NCBI GenBank assembly: GCA_014058105.1
Contig: JACGCM010000715.1
Coordinates: forward strand, 682,001-746,000
Direction: 5' to 3'
Source: Kingdonia uniflora
Taxonomy: Eukaryota > Streptophyta > Magnoliopsida > Ranunculales > Circaeasteraceae
Length of the DNA: 64,000 nt
The notes beneath the pieces were generated by a model. It ran no database searches, was not told the DNA's origin, and worked only from the letters and a program-made list of their open reading frames with translations. Shown here one piece after another: positions 14,001-26,249 of the stretch (position 1 is the stretch's first letter; each line of letters starts with the position of its first letter). A program made the translations under genes and the position numbers.

Positions 14001-16249
14001 ATTGCGGATTGTGAACCCTGGTCGCAATCACATCACGACATACATGAACTATGTTTTTTTATTTATCGATCCTCAATAAATTGCTCTATTTTAATAAATT
14101 TTGACAGAGAAATTAAGAAAGTGGCACGATATTGGAGTTGGAACACCAGAGGTTATCATGGACATGAGAAAGAGTAGAAGCAAAACTATTGAACGCTTGC
14201 ATTCAGAGAGTCTACCTTCAATCTCAATTAAACTAGGAAAGAGGCGTACGTTTGGATAAAACCATAGAGTCGCGCTTGAAAGAAAAGTATCGCCCAAAAG
14301 CTTTACAAAAGGTATTTGAACTAGCTATAATTTGCTTATCAAAGAGGGTAAAAAATGACTCACTATGAATGAGTGTAGTAGCAAAATAGTTGAGCGAAAT
14401 TCTCAATTAAATATGCATTGATACTATTAGTCAAAAGTCCATTGAGTTGATACTTATATATGGGTACTACATCTCTTTTATGATGACAATTTGTTGCTAT
14501 TCAACTTTTGATTAAGAGTAAAGTGAAACTACATGAATTTTAGATGTTTCGTTATTTAACAGCATTGGCGATCCCACGAGATGAGGCATACACAAGATTG
14601 AAGAAACGGTAATTTCTCCCCCAAATATATTACAAGCATAGTATTGAAGTGATATTAACGCAGTGTGTTGGCTCCTAAACCAGGGTTTTAATTGCAAGGC
14701 TTTGCTGGTGTCCTTATCATGGCATCCCTAGTCACAATTTTGGGAGACGGGCTACACCTAGCAAGGGACCAATTCGTGTAAAGTAAGTTAATTCATTTAA
14801 ATTTTGGGAAAATTCATACAAAAAGAAAACCATGGGTTGACTTTGGGAGGAAAAAATATATAACATGAAAAATTAATTTTACTCCGATTTCTTATTAAGA
14901 ATGAAGTGAGACTGTAAATTCATCTAATTGATTACCATTTGCGATCCCACAAGATGAAACCCACGCATGCTATATCCCAAAGTTCTTACTGAAAGACTTA
15001 AAGAAATTTATTTATTTACCAGTCTTAACACTAAAGTGATACTAATGTAATGTCTCATTTGGGGGAATCGTCCAAGCAATTAAGAAATATCTAGGTAACG
15101 CCACTTCACTTTAATAAAATAAAACGTGTCGACACCCCAACACCCGTGGCGTTGTTGCCTAGAGATATACATATATAGAATTTGTCCCGTCCTACTTTAC
15201 TCTTAATAAGAAACTGAGTAACGACTAATTATCACATTCCTTGATTAACTCGTTTTTCAATGATAATAAATAAAAACTCGTGATTCTCTTTATGTGTAAG
15301 TTTCCTCAAATTGAAACGAAGTTACTTAAATTACACGCTCCCTAGCTAGGTGTAGCCGCTTCCCGAAATTGTGACTAGAGATGCCATGATTAGGGAACCA
15401 CAAGCCTAAAAATTACACGTGCCTCATCTTCTATGGGATTGCCAATGTTGTTAAATAACTAAACATTCTATGATCCTTGAAACTTTTACTTTACTCTTAA
15501 TAAAAAGTCGAGTAACAATAAATAATCATATTATTACATAATGATAATAACAATTGATAAATAAGTATCTTAAAATAGAGATGTGTACCCGTATATAAAA
15601 CTCAAACAGAGTTTTACTGTTAGTAAATGTGTAGGACAAATTGAGAATTTCACTGATCTACTGAGCTACTAGTGAGTCTTATTTTACCTTCTTTTACAAG
15701 AAAATTCTAGCTAGTTGAATTACCTCAAGTGAAGCTTTACCTCATACTTTCCTTCAAGAACGAATATTCGATTTAGTTAGTTGAAGGCTGAGGGACCCGA
15801 CTGATCAATAGTTATGGCGCTCAATGGGAGAAACATCATGCCATATTCTTAATTTTTCCTGTCAAAACCGATTATGATAGGATAAATCCTAATTCAAAGA
15901 ATATTTTACTATATTTATCATTGATGATCTAAGGTTAGATACTTCACTAAATGGAAGAAGTTTATATAAATTATCGAAATCCACAAACAAACCTTCAACT
16001 GCAGGCCTAAAACAGAACCAAACAATCAAATCCACAAACAAGAACACACATGCACCAACAAACAACAACTTATGAAAACATCTAAAACTCAATCACCTTA
16101 AAAGCATGCCTTGCTTTACACCCCATAAGTTGCAGAGTACTCTGCAACACCGGCCGAGTATATCGAAACGACTCCACCAATGATCCTTTCGACTTCTCTC
16201 CATTGTCATCAGACACAACTATATACAACAGTTTCGGCACATCCGCCAT
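8046..16249 (-). CDS. P-loop NTPase of the LPA1 / 2-phosphoglycerate kinase-like family
   Basis: Family role: plant LPA1-type proteins affect seed phytic acid (inositol hexakisphosphate) level and carry a 2-phosphoglycerate-kinase-like P-loop domain; the substrate is not settled. Seven exons on the minus strand: 16249-16097, 13709-13411, 13194-13113, 12124-11699, 11063-10317, 9043-8933, 8411-8046. All are GT/AG, phases join, 727 codons, close to the family's usual length. [12 protein letters not shown] starts the protein. Walker A is GTSGCGKST at residues 165-173, followed by [17 protein letters not shown] and [11 protein letters not shown]. Kinase-domain sequence spans an insert rich in S/T/P (about 228-265). 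Exon 6 is acidic ([15 protein letters not shown]). The tail holds [11 protein letters not shown], matching a 14-3-3 mode-1 pattern (S703). Intron 1 is 2.4 kb and contains a large inverted repeat. No break is seen, so the gene looks functional. Confidence 0.95.
12618..12869. repeat. 126-bp tandem duplication in an LPA1-like intron
   Basis: Two copies, 12618-12743 and 12744-12869, both beginning AGAATTTCTGAAAGGT and ending CCAATGGACCATTAAAG. They differ at only a few positions, so the duplication is fairly recent. It lies between exon 3 (ends 13113) and exon 4 (starts 12124). No coding role is seen. Confidence 0.9.
14440..15615. repeat. Large imperfect inverted repeat (fold-back element) in LPA1-like intron 1
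   Basis: The left arm from about 14450 (ATTAAGAGTAAAGTGAAACT at about 14512, then GTTATTTAACAGCATTGGCG and GATGAGGCA) is matched in reverse complement by the right arm near 15420-15510. A second pair joins CTAGTCACAATTTTGGGAGA (about 14728) to its complement near 15360. The outermost pair is TATGGGTACTACATCTCT (about 14457) against AGAGATGTGTACCCGTATA (about 15577). The centre holds another degenerate copy of the arm motif (about 14885-14960). No transposase is visible. It looks like a non-autonomous fold-back or MITE composite. Confidence 0.8.
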
Positions 16250-17439
16250 CTCCTACATCAACACAACTCATCAACACTAAACCAAATCAAATTCAAAATG
16301 GTGATTGAAACATGAAAGATTACCAAATCAGCCAATGCTGCCTTCAAATTCTTTCCTCGATCTCTACAGTGCTTCGATCGATCGTAACTGATGATGATCT
16401 TTAACTCGATTTGAGGACTCGAAGACGGTTTCTACGAAATAAATTATTAGGGTTTCGCCATTTTGCGAGATTGTTCCAACAAGATTTCGCCATTTTCTTC
16501 ACTACTACTAGTTACACGCATCACATAAACCGAGGCTCCACGAGTTTTTTTTCTCTCGTCTTTATTATTATATCGCGATTTTTAGTTTCGTATTTATTTT
16601 TATAAATAAAAAACCGCGAAATAACGCGGTGGTTTCAGCTCAACTTCAACGTTTTGGACTACGTGGCGGGATGAGTGGCAGACACGTTTGTAACGGAAAC
16701 GATGTGGTTTTGTTATTGTGGTGAGGGACAAAGGGTAGAGTTGGAATGAGCTTGATTAATTATTATTTGTCTTTTGTTCTTAATTAATACCTAAATAAAG
16801 GACAAGTTGAAGGACTAAATACACCAACAACTCTATTGTATTGTATGTACCTTGTTTCTATGCGACCAACAATGTTTGTTTGTTGGTTTACAGCCAAAAA
16901 ATTAAACCGCCGCCGATTTTAATCCAAATACGTATTGTAAAATTTGTTAAGTCGTGTGATTCATTGTTTTTTTTCTTCCGAATATCAGAGTAGTCCGGGC
17001 TCATAATTTATCACCATTTGCCTCGCTAATCCCTGCCTAAAGAAACATGAGGATGGCTGCATTGTCGGAGAGTTGACCCTTCCCTCTGCAAAGGCAAACT
17101 CACAGATAAAATTCATGTGCATTATGCTTTTAAGTGGAACCAAATTAGTTGATTTGCAATCCTTTCGTCAATGAGCATATTTTGTAATGCGGATTTAAGT
17201 TGGCGTTATGTTTCATATATTTTTTGTAATAAGTCGTTAGAGGTAGCGGGTGGTTGAGTCTAATTAAAATATACATAACCTAACTCTTAGGAGCGTAATG
17301 GTTAGGTCGGATTATTAATAATGATAAAAAATTTCATTAATCTAATTATAGTGGGGGTAATTTTTTATAAATGCAACTTGGGCACTTGTAGAGTAATCAA
17401 AAGCTCTTTAAACTGTGTATAGATCTCATATACCAATAT
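16250..17439. other. 5' flank of the LPA1-like gene and intergenic DNA
   Basis: Contains the presumed 5'UTR and promoter of the minus-strand LPA1-like gene just above 16250. The rest is AT-rich, without recognisable genes. The small frame at 16411-16605 has no family signature. Confidence 0.5.
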
Positions 17440-17890
17440 ATAAAAGAAAATTTGACTTGGGCCCCAGTAAAAATTGGAAAGTAGTGTTTAGACCCCAATT
17501 TCCCCACATATTTAATTATGGACCCCAAAATATTTTTGATTGCAAGTCAAACCAAGTTAACCCAGTCTTTTCTCCTTGTATTCCTCTTTTGCCCCTCATC
17601 TGTATTACATTTTTCTAAAAAAAAATTAAATAAACTGAAAGTCGTAAAAAAAAAAAAATTAATTCCTTCACATTTTCACTTCATCTCATGTAAGGGAATT
17701 AAAAAAAATTCATTGATTTTATTGGTTTAAATAAAATGTGACACACAAGAGGGGCAAAAAATAGAAGTAAGGAGAAAATACTGGGTCAACATGGTGGAAT
17801 TTTGGGGTCCATAATTGAATATGTGGGGAAGTTGGGTTCTAAAGGCTAATTTTTAGTTTATGCTAGAACTAATGTCCAAATTTTTAAATA
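17440..17890. mobile_element. Fold-back MITE, about 450 bp
   Basis: The left arm at about 17490-17600 contains CCCCACATATTTAATTATGG, ACCCCAAAAT and GTTAACCCAGT. The right arm (about 17735-17840) carries the reverse complements: ACTGGGTCAACATGG, ATTTTGGGGTCCATAATTGA and ATATGTGGGG. Arms are about 150 bp and imperfect, separated by an A-rich centre. The exact ends and target duplication could not be fixed, and no protein is encoded. Confidence 0.75.
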
Positions 17891-19591
17891 TATATAAAAG
17901 TACAACTTTTAAGCTTGTGTTGCAAAGGACAATAATTGGTGCAGCGTGCATTATTATGTGACCGTGGAGATAGCTTTGGCAAGTGTACAAGACTTAACTC
18001 GTATATGTTTATGTCTCGTAATGTGATTCATACTCATATTTAGATTGGATTGTACAGTACTTTTAGCGTATCATGGGAAACATTTAATCACTCTGGACTA
18101 GGAATATGCCGATTTGTAATAAACATTTATTCCTGCCGTGAATTGGCGCTCGAAAACAATTTGTACATCGACTGATCAGTATATCATATTGCACATGTGG
18201 AGAAGGAGGCAACATGTACAGTGTGAATGTTACAGACCCTACCAGCAATGGCACACATGTTAAGGTATTATCTTCTTTGATTTCAGTGCAAAATTATCCT
18301 CCAGACAGTCGAAGAATTTATTTTATTTTTGAGCTCATAATAAAGATATTTGAAAATCATTTTATAGCAAAACGTAGGAACGAAATGTTCCCGTTCTATG
18401 AATAATCATTGTTACCGTTCTAGTCCGATATCTGATACATTTTGGATCAGTAAATCGATCTTCTTACAGAACTTGACGTATAGTATTAGTCCAAAGGTAG
18501 GAACGAAAATGTTCCCATACATGTTCATGCTAGACTTGCTCTTTTGCAATTCAAACATATCTAGATGTGAATACATTCTTATTTTTGGATACGAACATGT
18601 ATAAACAAGTCTGACTATTCTCTACGCAACTTCATAAAACAAAAATAACGAACATGCCAAAGAGTATAAGCGTAAGCGTAAGCATTTCTGATTATGATCT
18701 ATTCCCGCTTTAGATTGGAATTTATCTTTGCGTACTAATTTAGACATGGCTTATATTCCAGTTAACTTTATAAAAAGAGAAACAATATTGCACGACACCA
18801 AGTTTAAGCGTGATAACATTTTGTGTTACAACTACATCTGATGCCATTCTTATTGTTTTAGAGTTGATTTATCAATTAAGGTCCCTAGGTTGAGAAGTCT
18901 CATTCCCAAGAGAATAAAAAAAGAGCAAGAGCAGACAATTAATTTTTCCTTAATTCAAAGGTAGGACGGGAAATTTTGCATTGGGCGGAGAAGGCCAAGG
19001 GGACCATGAGATGGTGCTTTCATGGCTTGCCATTGTCCCGAGTACATTGCTTTACACGAGTTAGAAAAAGAGAGAAGGAGACGTAATATATAGAGTTGAG
19101 ATTCTAAACTCAAAGTCATTGTCTATTTTATGCTCCACAAGTAGAATAATTGAACGACATCTGATACCTGCGACAAAAATATTAATATTTTCCTGAATCT
19201 CTATTTTTCTTTGCTTATAATCGATTCATGGAGAATTCAGCTTTCAAGTCAATAAATGTGATGTACACAACTTGATATCGCCTCGTATGTAAAAAGAAAA
19301 AAAAGTGAAAGCGGGAAGAAAGAAGCAAACCAAAACTACCCCATCAAATCAAAGTAGGGCATATATAGGGATAAAGGAATTTTACGCAATGGGCAGTGAT
19401 TAAGGGGACCAAGAGAAAGTGCTTTCATATAACTTTGGCTCCATAAACCTTTCGGGATGGCAGCGGCGCACCTACAATTAAAACATTGTCTATGACCACG
19501 ACTATGAATTAAAATTAAAGACAAAGAAAGGGGTGTCATCCTCGACTATGGATCTATGAGAGCATATGTAGTCGACTCTCTATATTGGCTT
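17891..19591. other. Intergenic DNA with a diverged duplicated segment
   Basis: No gene recognised. Segments near 18961-19045 and 19375-19470 share related blocks (GGGGACCATGAGATGGTGCTTTCAT against GGGGACCAAGAGAAAGTGCTTTCAT), suggesting an old local duplication or two copies of an unidentified repeat. Confidence 0.5.
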
Positions 19592-19596
19592 AAAGG

Positions 19597-20199
19597 TGTT
19601 GGATAATAAATTATTCTACTAAGCAATCACACACACATGGATATAAGAGAAGAATAGAGAGCTTATTATTGATAGGTTGTTTTGGGTTACAATTATTGAA
19701 CCCCTTTAGGGGTTAATTACTCGGGATTTTTTTAGTTTAGTCTCACCTACAAACTTGATATTTGCTTTTAGTTCCCAAATTGTTGAAAAATGCACTTTTG
19801 GTCCCCAAATGGCCTTTGGCCATAGGTCAACCCTAGTTGAAGTTTATTTTTGCCCTGAAGTACATAATCTACTCTCACGTGATTTTAGATAACAAGTAAC
19901 AAGTTGTATGTACGTGCAACCCACGTGAGGGTAGATTAGGTACTTCAGGGTAAAAATAAACTTTAACTAGGGTTGACTTGTGGTCAAAAGCCATTTGGGG
20001 ACCAAAAATATATTTTTCAACAACTTGGAGACTAAAGGAAAATATCCAGTTTGTAGGTAGAACTAAACTCAAAATATCCCTAAATACTCTTTATAAAACT
20101 CTTCCCATAAACCCTAGTTTATATGGGTTTTGTTAAGAGTCCAGTAGGACACCCCAACCCAGCTGGGTTTCCACCTTGGGCCGGACCCAACTCCTAACA
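19597..20199 (-). repeat. 3' LTR of the copia element, split by a MITE
   Basis: Matches the 27961-28196 LTR on both sides of the nested MITE: CTACTAAGCAATCACA and CATGGATAT early, then TTTATATGGG and TTAAGAGTCCA late. It ends in AACTCCTAACA. Confidence 0.93.
19723..20080. mobile_element. Mutator-type MITE nested in the LTR
   Basis: A 358-bp element that folds back on itself: the ends GGGATTTTTTTAGTTTAG and GGGATATTTTGAGTTTAG (the latter reverse-complemented) pair, as do inner arms with ACCTACAAACT and the GGTCAACCCTAGTT block. The 9-bp flanks TAATTACTC (19714-19722) and TAAATACTC (20081-20089) are a target duplication with one mismatch, the size expected of Mutator-like elements. It is absent from the other LTR, so it came after the retrotransposon. 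Confidence 0.9.
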
Positions 20200-20208
20200 C
20201 TCCCCCTT
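20200..20208 (-). other. Polypurine tract of the copia element
   Basis: Minus-strand AAGGGGGAG directly abuts the 3' LTR, the expected place for second-strand priming. Confidence 0.8.
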
Positions 20209-20433
20209 GAGGTGTTCCATACCAGGACGACATGCTTCGTCAAAACCTTTGCTTATCAAAGCCCCTTTGGGCAAAAAGTTGTACAAGGAAAGAGTACAAT
20301 CCTATGCCCTGTATGGGTTGTGGACGCATATACATTGCCTCATCAAAACCTCAAGTCAGTAAAACCTCATTAGATAAAAATTGTACTATCAAGAAAAATA
20401 GTACAACACGAATGTGTCCACGTCAGGATGAGA

Positions 20434-20844
20434 TTACTCCTCCTCACGTCGATCTTCCTGAGATAATAAATCATGTAAACTTTGTATGCCGATTCCGTAC
20501 ACCAGTCTCTTGAACGTAGGATGTGCAAGAGCCTTCGTAAATAGGCCAGCTAAGTTATATTCTGAAGGAACTTGAACGACATAAATCTCATTCGTCTTTT
20601 GCAACTCGTGTATGTAGAAAAATTTGGGTGAAATGTGCTTCGTTCTGTCCCCTTTAATGAATCTGTCTTTAACTTGAATGATGCAAGCTGCGTTGTCTTT
20701 ATACAGAATCGCCGGTTTATCATGGATATAACTTAGACTGCAACTTTCGTTGGTGTGATTAATCATGAACCGCAACCAAAAGCATTGTCTGCCAGCTTCA
20801 CGAAGTACAATAATCTCTGCATGGTTCGAGGATGTAGCAACCAT
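20434..20844 (-). pseudogene. Copia RNase H domain and pol C-terminus
   Basis: Contains SNHAEIIVLREAGRQCFWLR, a match to the copia SxHAEY...E..REC.WLR pattern, then YKDNAACI, GDRTKHISPKFFYIHELQ and FTKALAHPTFKRL, all typical of the copia pol end. The usual AEY is AEI here. The preceding part of RNase H is present but out of frame. Confidence 0.92.
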
Positions 20845-20849
20845 CGTCT

Positions 20850-22650
20850 GTTTTACCGATCTCTATAAAATTATAGTATCTCCATACAATTACATATAAC
20901 CCGATTGTGATCAGCCTTTATGTGGATCTGACAAGTATCCTGCATCGGCGTATCCCATAATTTTTTATTTACCATTTTTGGATAGAACAGACCCTAGTCT
21001 TTCATGCCGATGAAATACCTTAGAATGTGTTTGATCCCATTTCAGTGCCTTTGGGTAGGTGCAAAACTATGGCGAGCCAAAAAGTTTACCGCAAATGAGA
21101 TGTCGGGTCGAGTACTTCCTGTTAATTATAGTAAAGCACCAATAGCTCCTAGATATGGCACCTCAAGCGTTAGGAGTTTCTCCCCCTCGTCTAGAGGACG
21201 ATAGATGTCCTTGTTCACATCCAAATTATTAGGGATAACAATTTGACCCGCCCCGCCCCGAATGGAGCGGGTTTGGGATGTGCTAACAACGTATGGGGAC
21301 GGGTATGGGATACATTATAAAAATCTGTGGGGCAGCGGGACGGATTTGGTATTGCCTCGAAAAATCCGTACACGCCCCGCCTGCCCCATTTAAATAGTTT
21401 ATTATTATTATTACTTTTTACATAAGTAATAAATAACCTAGATAAAAGAGTTTTTTATTGAAAAAATAGTTTTATTAGTTAAATGGGGTGGAGATGGAAT
21501 TTAGTATTGTAATAGTGAGGCGGATTTGAGGATCCCCGTTAAACTTAAATGGGTTTGGTGACGAGATGGGAGTGAGAAACTTAAACGGGGATGGGGATGG
21601 TATTAGCTCCCCTCCCCAAATCTGCCCCAAATCTGCCTCATTGCCATCCTTATATCTATAATTAATGGACATGCATATGCGTCTTGGCATTGTGTGTCGT
21701 ATCCATACCAAAACGTTTTATGATCCTTCAGGCATATGCCGCCTGATGTACGATTATTTCGCTACCAAGATGTTTGATCTGCAAATCGAGATAAAATTTG
21801 GTATTCCCAAGGTCTTTCATTTCAAATTCCTTCCCAAGGTATTCAGTGGCTTTTACGATCTCCCCCGAAGTTCATGCGATATTGAAATCGTCTATGTATA
21901 TAGCAATGATGACGAAACCAACATTTGTTTTCTTGATGAAAATGCATGGGCAAACAAGGCAATTTGCAAAACCCTCGACTTTCAAATATTCAGTAAGCCT
22001 GTAGTGCCATATGAGCCCTGATTATTTAGACTATATAATAACTTATCCAATTTTATTATGTAGGCACCCTATGTGCCGGGAATTGTCGCTTCCGGAAGCT
22101 TAAACCCTTCTGGTAGCTTCATGTTGATCTCCATATTTAATTTCCCATATAGACACGTAGTAATTACATTCATAAGATGTATGTCAAGCTCGTTCTCAAC
22201 GATTAATGGACTGACCAAGTAACGAAACGTTATAGTGTCCATGACTCGAGAGTAGCTTTCATCGCAATCGATGTCAGGTCTTTGAGATAAGCCATGGGTA
22301 GCTAGTCTTGCCTTGCACCTAATTATATTTCCCAGTTCATTACATTTTCGTATGAATACCCATTTATAACTGATAGGCTTGATGGACTTTCCCAGGGACT
22401 ATTGGTCCAAATACTTCACGTTTAGCTACTGAGCTGAGCTCCGTATTGATCGTAGTCTCCCACTCTGAACAATCTGTATAACTTTTATATTCGTCTACAG
22501 TGAGTAGTTCTGGATCATCATCCTCAATGGCGAGCGTAGCAGGGAAAGTGAATATTTCATCGACTAGTACTTCTTAACGATCCCACATGATGCCATTAAA
22601 AACAAAGTTAATTGAGATCTCTTGATTATCATGTACATGTGCCACGACGG
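20850..22650 (-). pseudogene. Copia reverse transcriptase remnant
   Basis: Minus-strand reading shows CPCIFIKKTN and GFVIIAIYIDDFNIA. YIDD at 21887-21898 corresponds to the copia YVDD catalytic motif and is followed at once by a stop. Many stops and frameshifts follow on both sides, and a separate 0.4 kb insertion lies inside (21230-21652). Non-functional. Confidence 0.85.
21230..21652. mobile_element. hAT-like non-autonomous element within the copia RT
   Basis: Ends TAGGGATAACAATTTGACCC and, reverse-complemented, TAAGGATGGCAATGAGGCAG resemble hAT-type TAGGG(A/G)TGGCAA ends. The inside is rich in CCCCGCC/GGGGCGG segments. It interrupts the RT. I found no clean 8-bp target duplication, so the family call is tentative. 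Confidence 0.6.
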
Positions 22651-22856
22651 GCTTGTTTCCTAATGATTCACATGGACATGCAGCTACTATAGCCCTGCCA
22701 ATAGGAGGTTCCATCCCCGACGAATCGATTACACCATTAGTCTTTTATTTTCCTCTACGCTATTTCTTAACCCCTGGCTCAACGTCCTTCATTACAGCGG
22801 GACGTCCTCTTATGACGTACGGCATGGATTCATTTTCGGGGTCACACACCAGTTAT

Positions 22857-24502
22857 CTAAATGTTCAGTCGTGTAGGTACATTATTAGCAGGTACATGGG
22901 CCTTGGTTACTTTAGTAGCATCGTTGAATGCATATGACAATTCATTAGCGATCAATTGTAAATATAGAATTCGCTGCACTTCCTTGTCACTGTGATTGGT
23001 TAGGGGATCTAGATGAGACAACGATGATATTTTCCAACTAATCTTGTAAACTTCCTCAGCATTAACTGTCATATCTCCCCCCCCTGTAATAGCATAATTT
23101 TATGATCCGAACTTAGTCTTTACACCAAAGATACTCAGAACGCTAATGAATAGTGAATAATATATGACACAAAAATTTAGCGTGGAAAACCTTTGAATAG
23201 GTTAAAAACCACGATCTTTCTTGAGGATTTTAGAAAGATAGAGAGATCTTATTGAGAATTGTTAGCTATTACAAAAGATGTTCAGAATATTCGAGTATAG
23301 AGTGTTAGAGCTAGGATTCATCCGTGCTTCATCTGGAATTCTTCGGTCCTATTTATAGGTCTTATAATATGACCGTCTGATAACCATTATTTTCCTTAAT
23401 GATGGACGTTACAATATATATTTGATAATTTGATTGTGTAACGTTCTGATCTTTGCTATTTCCTAACGACATCATTGATGACTGTGCGTTTGTTAGCTCG
23501 AACTATTGATGTAGAGGTCGAAAGTGATGAATAGAACTCTGTAATAATAATGTGTCATGCACTGTGATACGTGTATGTTGATGAGGTCGAGTGGTCGTAT
23601 GATGGTCGAATGGAGAGACTTGAGCTCAAGATTCGGAATAGGCCCTTACACCCCCAATGCTGGGAAAATCATTTCATCAAAGTGACAATCTGCAAATCTC
23701 GCAGTAAATATATCATCGGTAGTGGGTTCAAAATATCAAATGATAGATATTGAATCGCAACCCATATAGATATCGCTCCGGCGTTGGGGTCCCATCTTCG
23801 TACGTTGTGATAGTGCGATTGGCACCAATACGTAACATCCAAATGTTCGTAAATGGGCAACACTGGGCTCCAACCCGGTTACTAGTTGCAATGGGGAATA
23901 TTGATTATTAGTTGTTGGGCGAATTTTAATCAGGGCGGCAACATGTAGAATTGTATGGCCCACACAGTAGCCTGAAGCTGAGATCATAATAACAGTGGCC
24001 AAGTGATTAACTACAATTGCTTGATTATATTTTCTACCATCCCATTTTGGGTATGAACATGGGGTACTGAATGCTCAACATCTATCCCATTAACAATACA
24101 ATAATCAACAAAAGCCTTTGAAGTAAACTCGTCAACGCCGTTAAATCTCACAAATTTGATCAGGTGATCCAGGAATTGAGCCCGCAATCGAATAATTTGG
24201 GCAAACAGCCGTGAAAATGCCATGTTCCTAGATGATAATAGGCAAACATCTGACCATCTTGTAGATGCGTCAATTAAGACCATATAGTATTTAAATGGAC
24301 CACTATGTTGATGGATAGGTCCACATATCTCTCCATGGATACGTTGGAGAAAGGAAGGAGACTCCAACTCCACCTTGGTCTTACTAGGTTGGATTATAAG
24401 CTTTTCCTGAGAGCAGGCGTTACCCGGGTAATCTTGCAAAACTTGGATCCTCTCTCCCATGAGTGAATGTTCAGAGGTACTATTAATAATTTTCTTCATC
24501 AT
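22857..24502 (-). pseudogene. Copia integrase and integrase-RT linker, interrupted by a solo LTR
   Basis: The core domain shows GEICGPIHQHSGPFKYYMVLI then DASTRWS (first catalytic Asp), VRFNGVDEFTSKAF (the second Asp position reads Asn) and HTQNGMVE (Glu). The rest, with RTFGCYVLVPIALSQRTKMG and GDLFTARFAD-like sequence, continues to 23656. There the solo LTR breaks it, and it resumes as MTVNAEEVYKISWKIS on the far side (22857-23072). A substituted catalytic residue and frameshifts make it inactive. Confidence 0.88.
23085..23650 (-). mobile_element. Solo LTR nested in the copia pol gene
   Basis: 566 bp bounded by TGTA...TACA ends and the 5-bp duplication CCCCC (23080-23084 and 23651-23655). 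On the minus strand it has a TATA-like CTATAAATAGG followed by LTR-like U5 sequence. It has no internal domain, so it is a solo LTR left by LTR-LTR recombination of a second, unrelated retrotransposon. Confidence 0.88.
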
Positions 24503-24637
24503 CCGTTATCTAGGATGTCCATAACGGTCATGCCAAATTCTAAATGTTTTCTCTTGTAACGGAGAAAAATTAGTGATTGCATATGTTTCGACATGCATAT
24601 AAGCAGTGGAATAAATCCCTGAGGTATAAATTGGATA

Positions 24638-24985
24638 TCACTCTAATATAAGTTCTTGACCGTTAGGCGAATAGGTGATGCATAGAATTTGTTTCTCATC
24701 ATTTCTTATCATTTTTACTTGATAACCGTTATCATGTATGTCCCTAAAATATAGTAAATTATCAGGAGATTTACTAGCAAATAACGCGAACTTGATACTC
24801 AGTATCGTACCGTTAGGGAGTAATAGCGTGGCGCTCCCTGAGCCCTCTATGATATTGGCCGACGTGATAATAGTTTGAATGTCCCCGACATAGGCGGTCA
24901 AGTTTGAGAAATACCGTTTAGCTCAAAGGATCGAGTGTGTGGTATCACTGTCAACAAGACATGTGTCGCGACTCGTCCTATTATC
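24638..24985 (-). pseudogene. Copia aspartic protease region
   Basis: Minus-strand sequence reads CLVDSDTTHSIL, where copia proteases have LVDSGTTHTIL, so the active-site DSG is DSD. A stop follows within a few codons. The frame then continues with LTAYVGDIQTIITSANIIEG and LLPNGTILSIKFALFASKSP, the usual downstream pattern. Confidence 0.85.
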
Positions 24986-25269
24986 AATTAGTGTTCTATG
25001 GGCAGAAATATCCATGGGCTACTTGTATGTATAGCAGATTAAAAACTATTTATACTACAAATTAACTACTATCCCAAGCAATAATTTAAATAATTACAAT
25101 TATAACAAAAGTAAAATCTTATAGATGAATACTGAATGTGTGTCACGAGCACTTTATTAAACTTAAATGACCTATTCCCAACATAATCAAAAATGTACTA
25201 AAAAAGTAAATCGAGTTTTTGCAACTAAAGAAAAGAAACTACTAACGCTCTCTACTGTGACATCACACA

Positions 25270-26245
25270 TCTACTGAGATATCTCTACTGATTACTCCGT
25301 ATGTTGATCTATGCCGGCATCAGTATCGCCAAAGAAGTCAGCCACTGCAAGCTCCATAGTTATGAAATATATGTCAGTGGTGATGTGGTTAGCATAGACT
25401 TTGTTGACTTTTGGCACCCTCGGTGTCTTGCAGTCTCGTACCCAATATCCAGCTGCCCCACATCTCAAGCAAGGAGATTCGTGATCTGGCTTCTTAACCT
25501 TTTTTGATTTATATAGTTTACCAACCTTTTTAAACTTGTAACTCTTCTAAGGGCCCAGGAATCCCTGAATCCCGCCTTCAGACGCATATCCACTTCCAAA
25601 ACCCTATTTCTAGTTGTCTCGATCATTAGATAAGATTTTTCATGCAATAGATGTCCTCCTTCTAGAGGGATACCTCTTGTTTTTCTTTTAAAAAAAATTG
25701 CCCTCTTGTTTAGTAGTGAGCAAGAGTTAAATCTGATCTGCATGACTCTTGAATTCCAATTTTGCATACTGGTCCCTGAGAGTAGCTTGTGAATATGGAA
25801 ATATGGAAAGAGTCTTGTGTAATATCTCTCCCTCGAAGACATAATCATTACCGAGCCCCATCCTTGATACAATTTTTTGTATTGTTGAGTTATAGTTGGC
25901 CACAGTCTTGAAGTCACATAACTTCAAATTGTTCCAGCGGTTGCGGTTTTTAGACTTCCTTAGAATCTGCTGGAGACTAAATCATAGCTTTAAGTATCTC
26001 CATAACTCATATGGATTTCTGTAAACGTATGTGCTCAAGCTTTAGCTCTAGCTGAAGGTGGGTGCACATAACCAACATGGCCAATGCCTTGAGTGGTTCA
26101 GAGACAGTATTATTTGTAATAATCAACTATGAGATGTTCATTGTTTTCAGATGGAGTTTGATATCCGTACACCAAGAAAGGTTGTTGAAACCATCTAGTC
26201 GCAATGGTACGTAATCAACATAACATGGTCTCACAGACATCTATT
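25270..26245 (-). pseudogene. Copia gag with a degenerate zinc knuckle
   Basis: A possible start near 26245 gives MSVRPCYVDYVPLRLDGFNN followed by LSWCTDIKLHLKTMNIS, like copia gag. MKLCDFKTVANYNSTIQKIV (about 25927) is the gag UBN2-type segment. The zinc knuckle at about 25435-25480 reads CLRCGAAGYWVRDC: spacing is right (CX2CX4-X4C) but the conserved His is Tyr. Several frameshifts and stops break the gene. Confidence 0.85.
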
Positions 26246-26249
26246 ATGC

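Noticed and set aside
16411..16605. 64-codon plus-strand frame upstream of the LPA1-like gene
   Set aside because: No motif, overlaps the presumed promoter/5'UTR of the opposite strand.
21222..21660. 8-bp target duplication around the hAT-like element in copia RT
   Set aside because: Flanks CAAATTAT and TATCTATA do not match; family call left tentative.
25465..25917. 150-codon minus-strand frame in gag
   Set aside because: It overlaps the true gag frame, which carries the UBN2-like and zinc-knuckle patterns; this one is a shadow frame.
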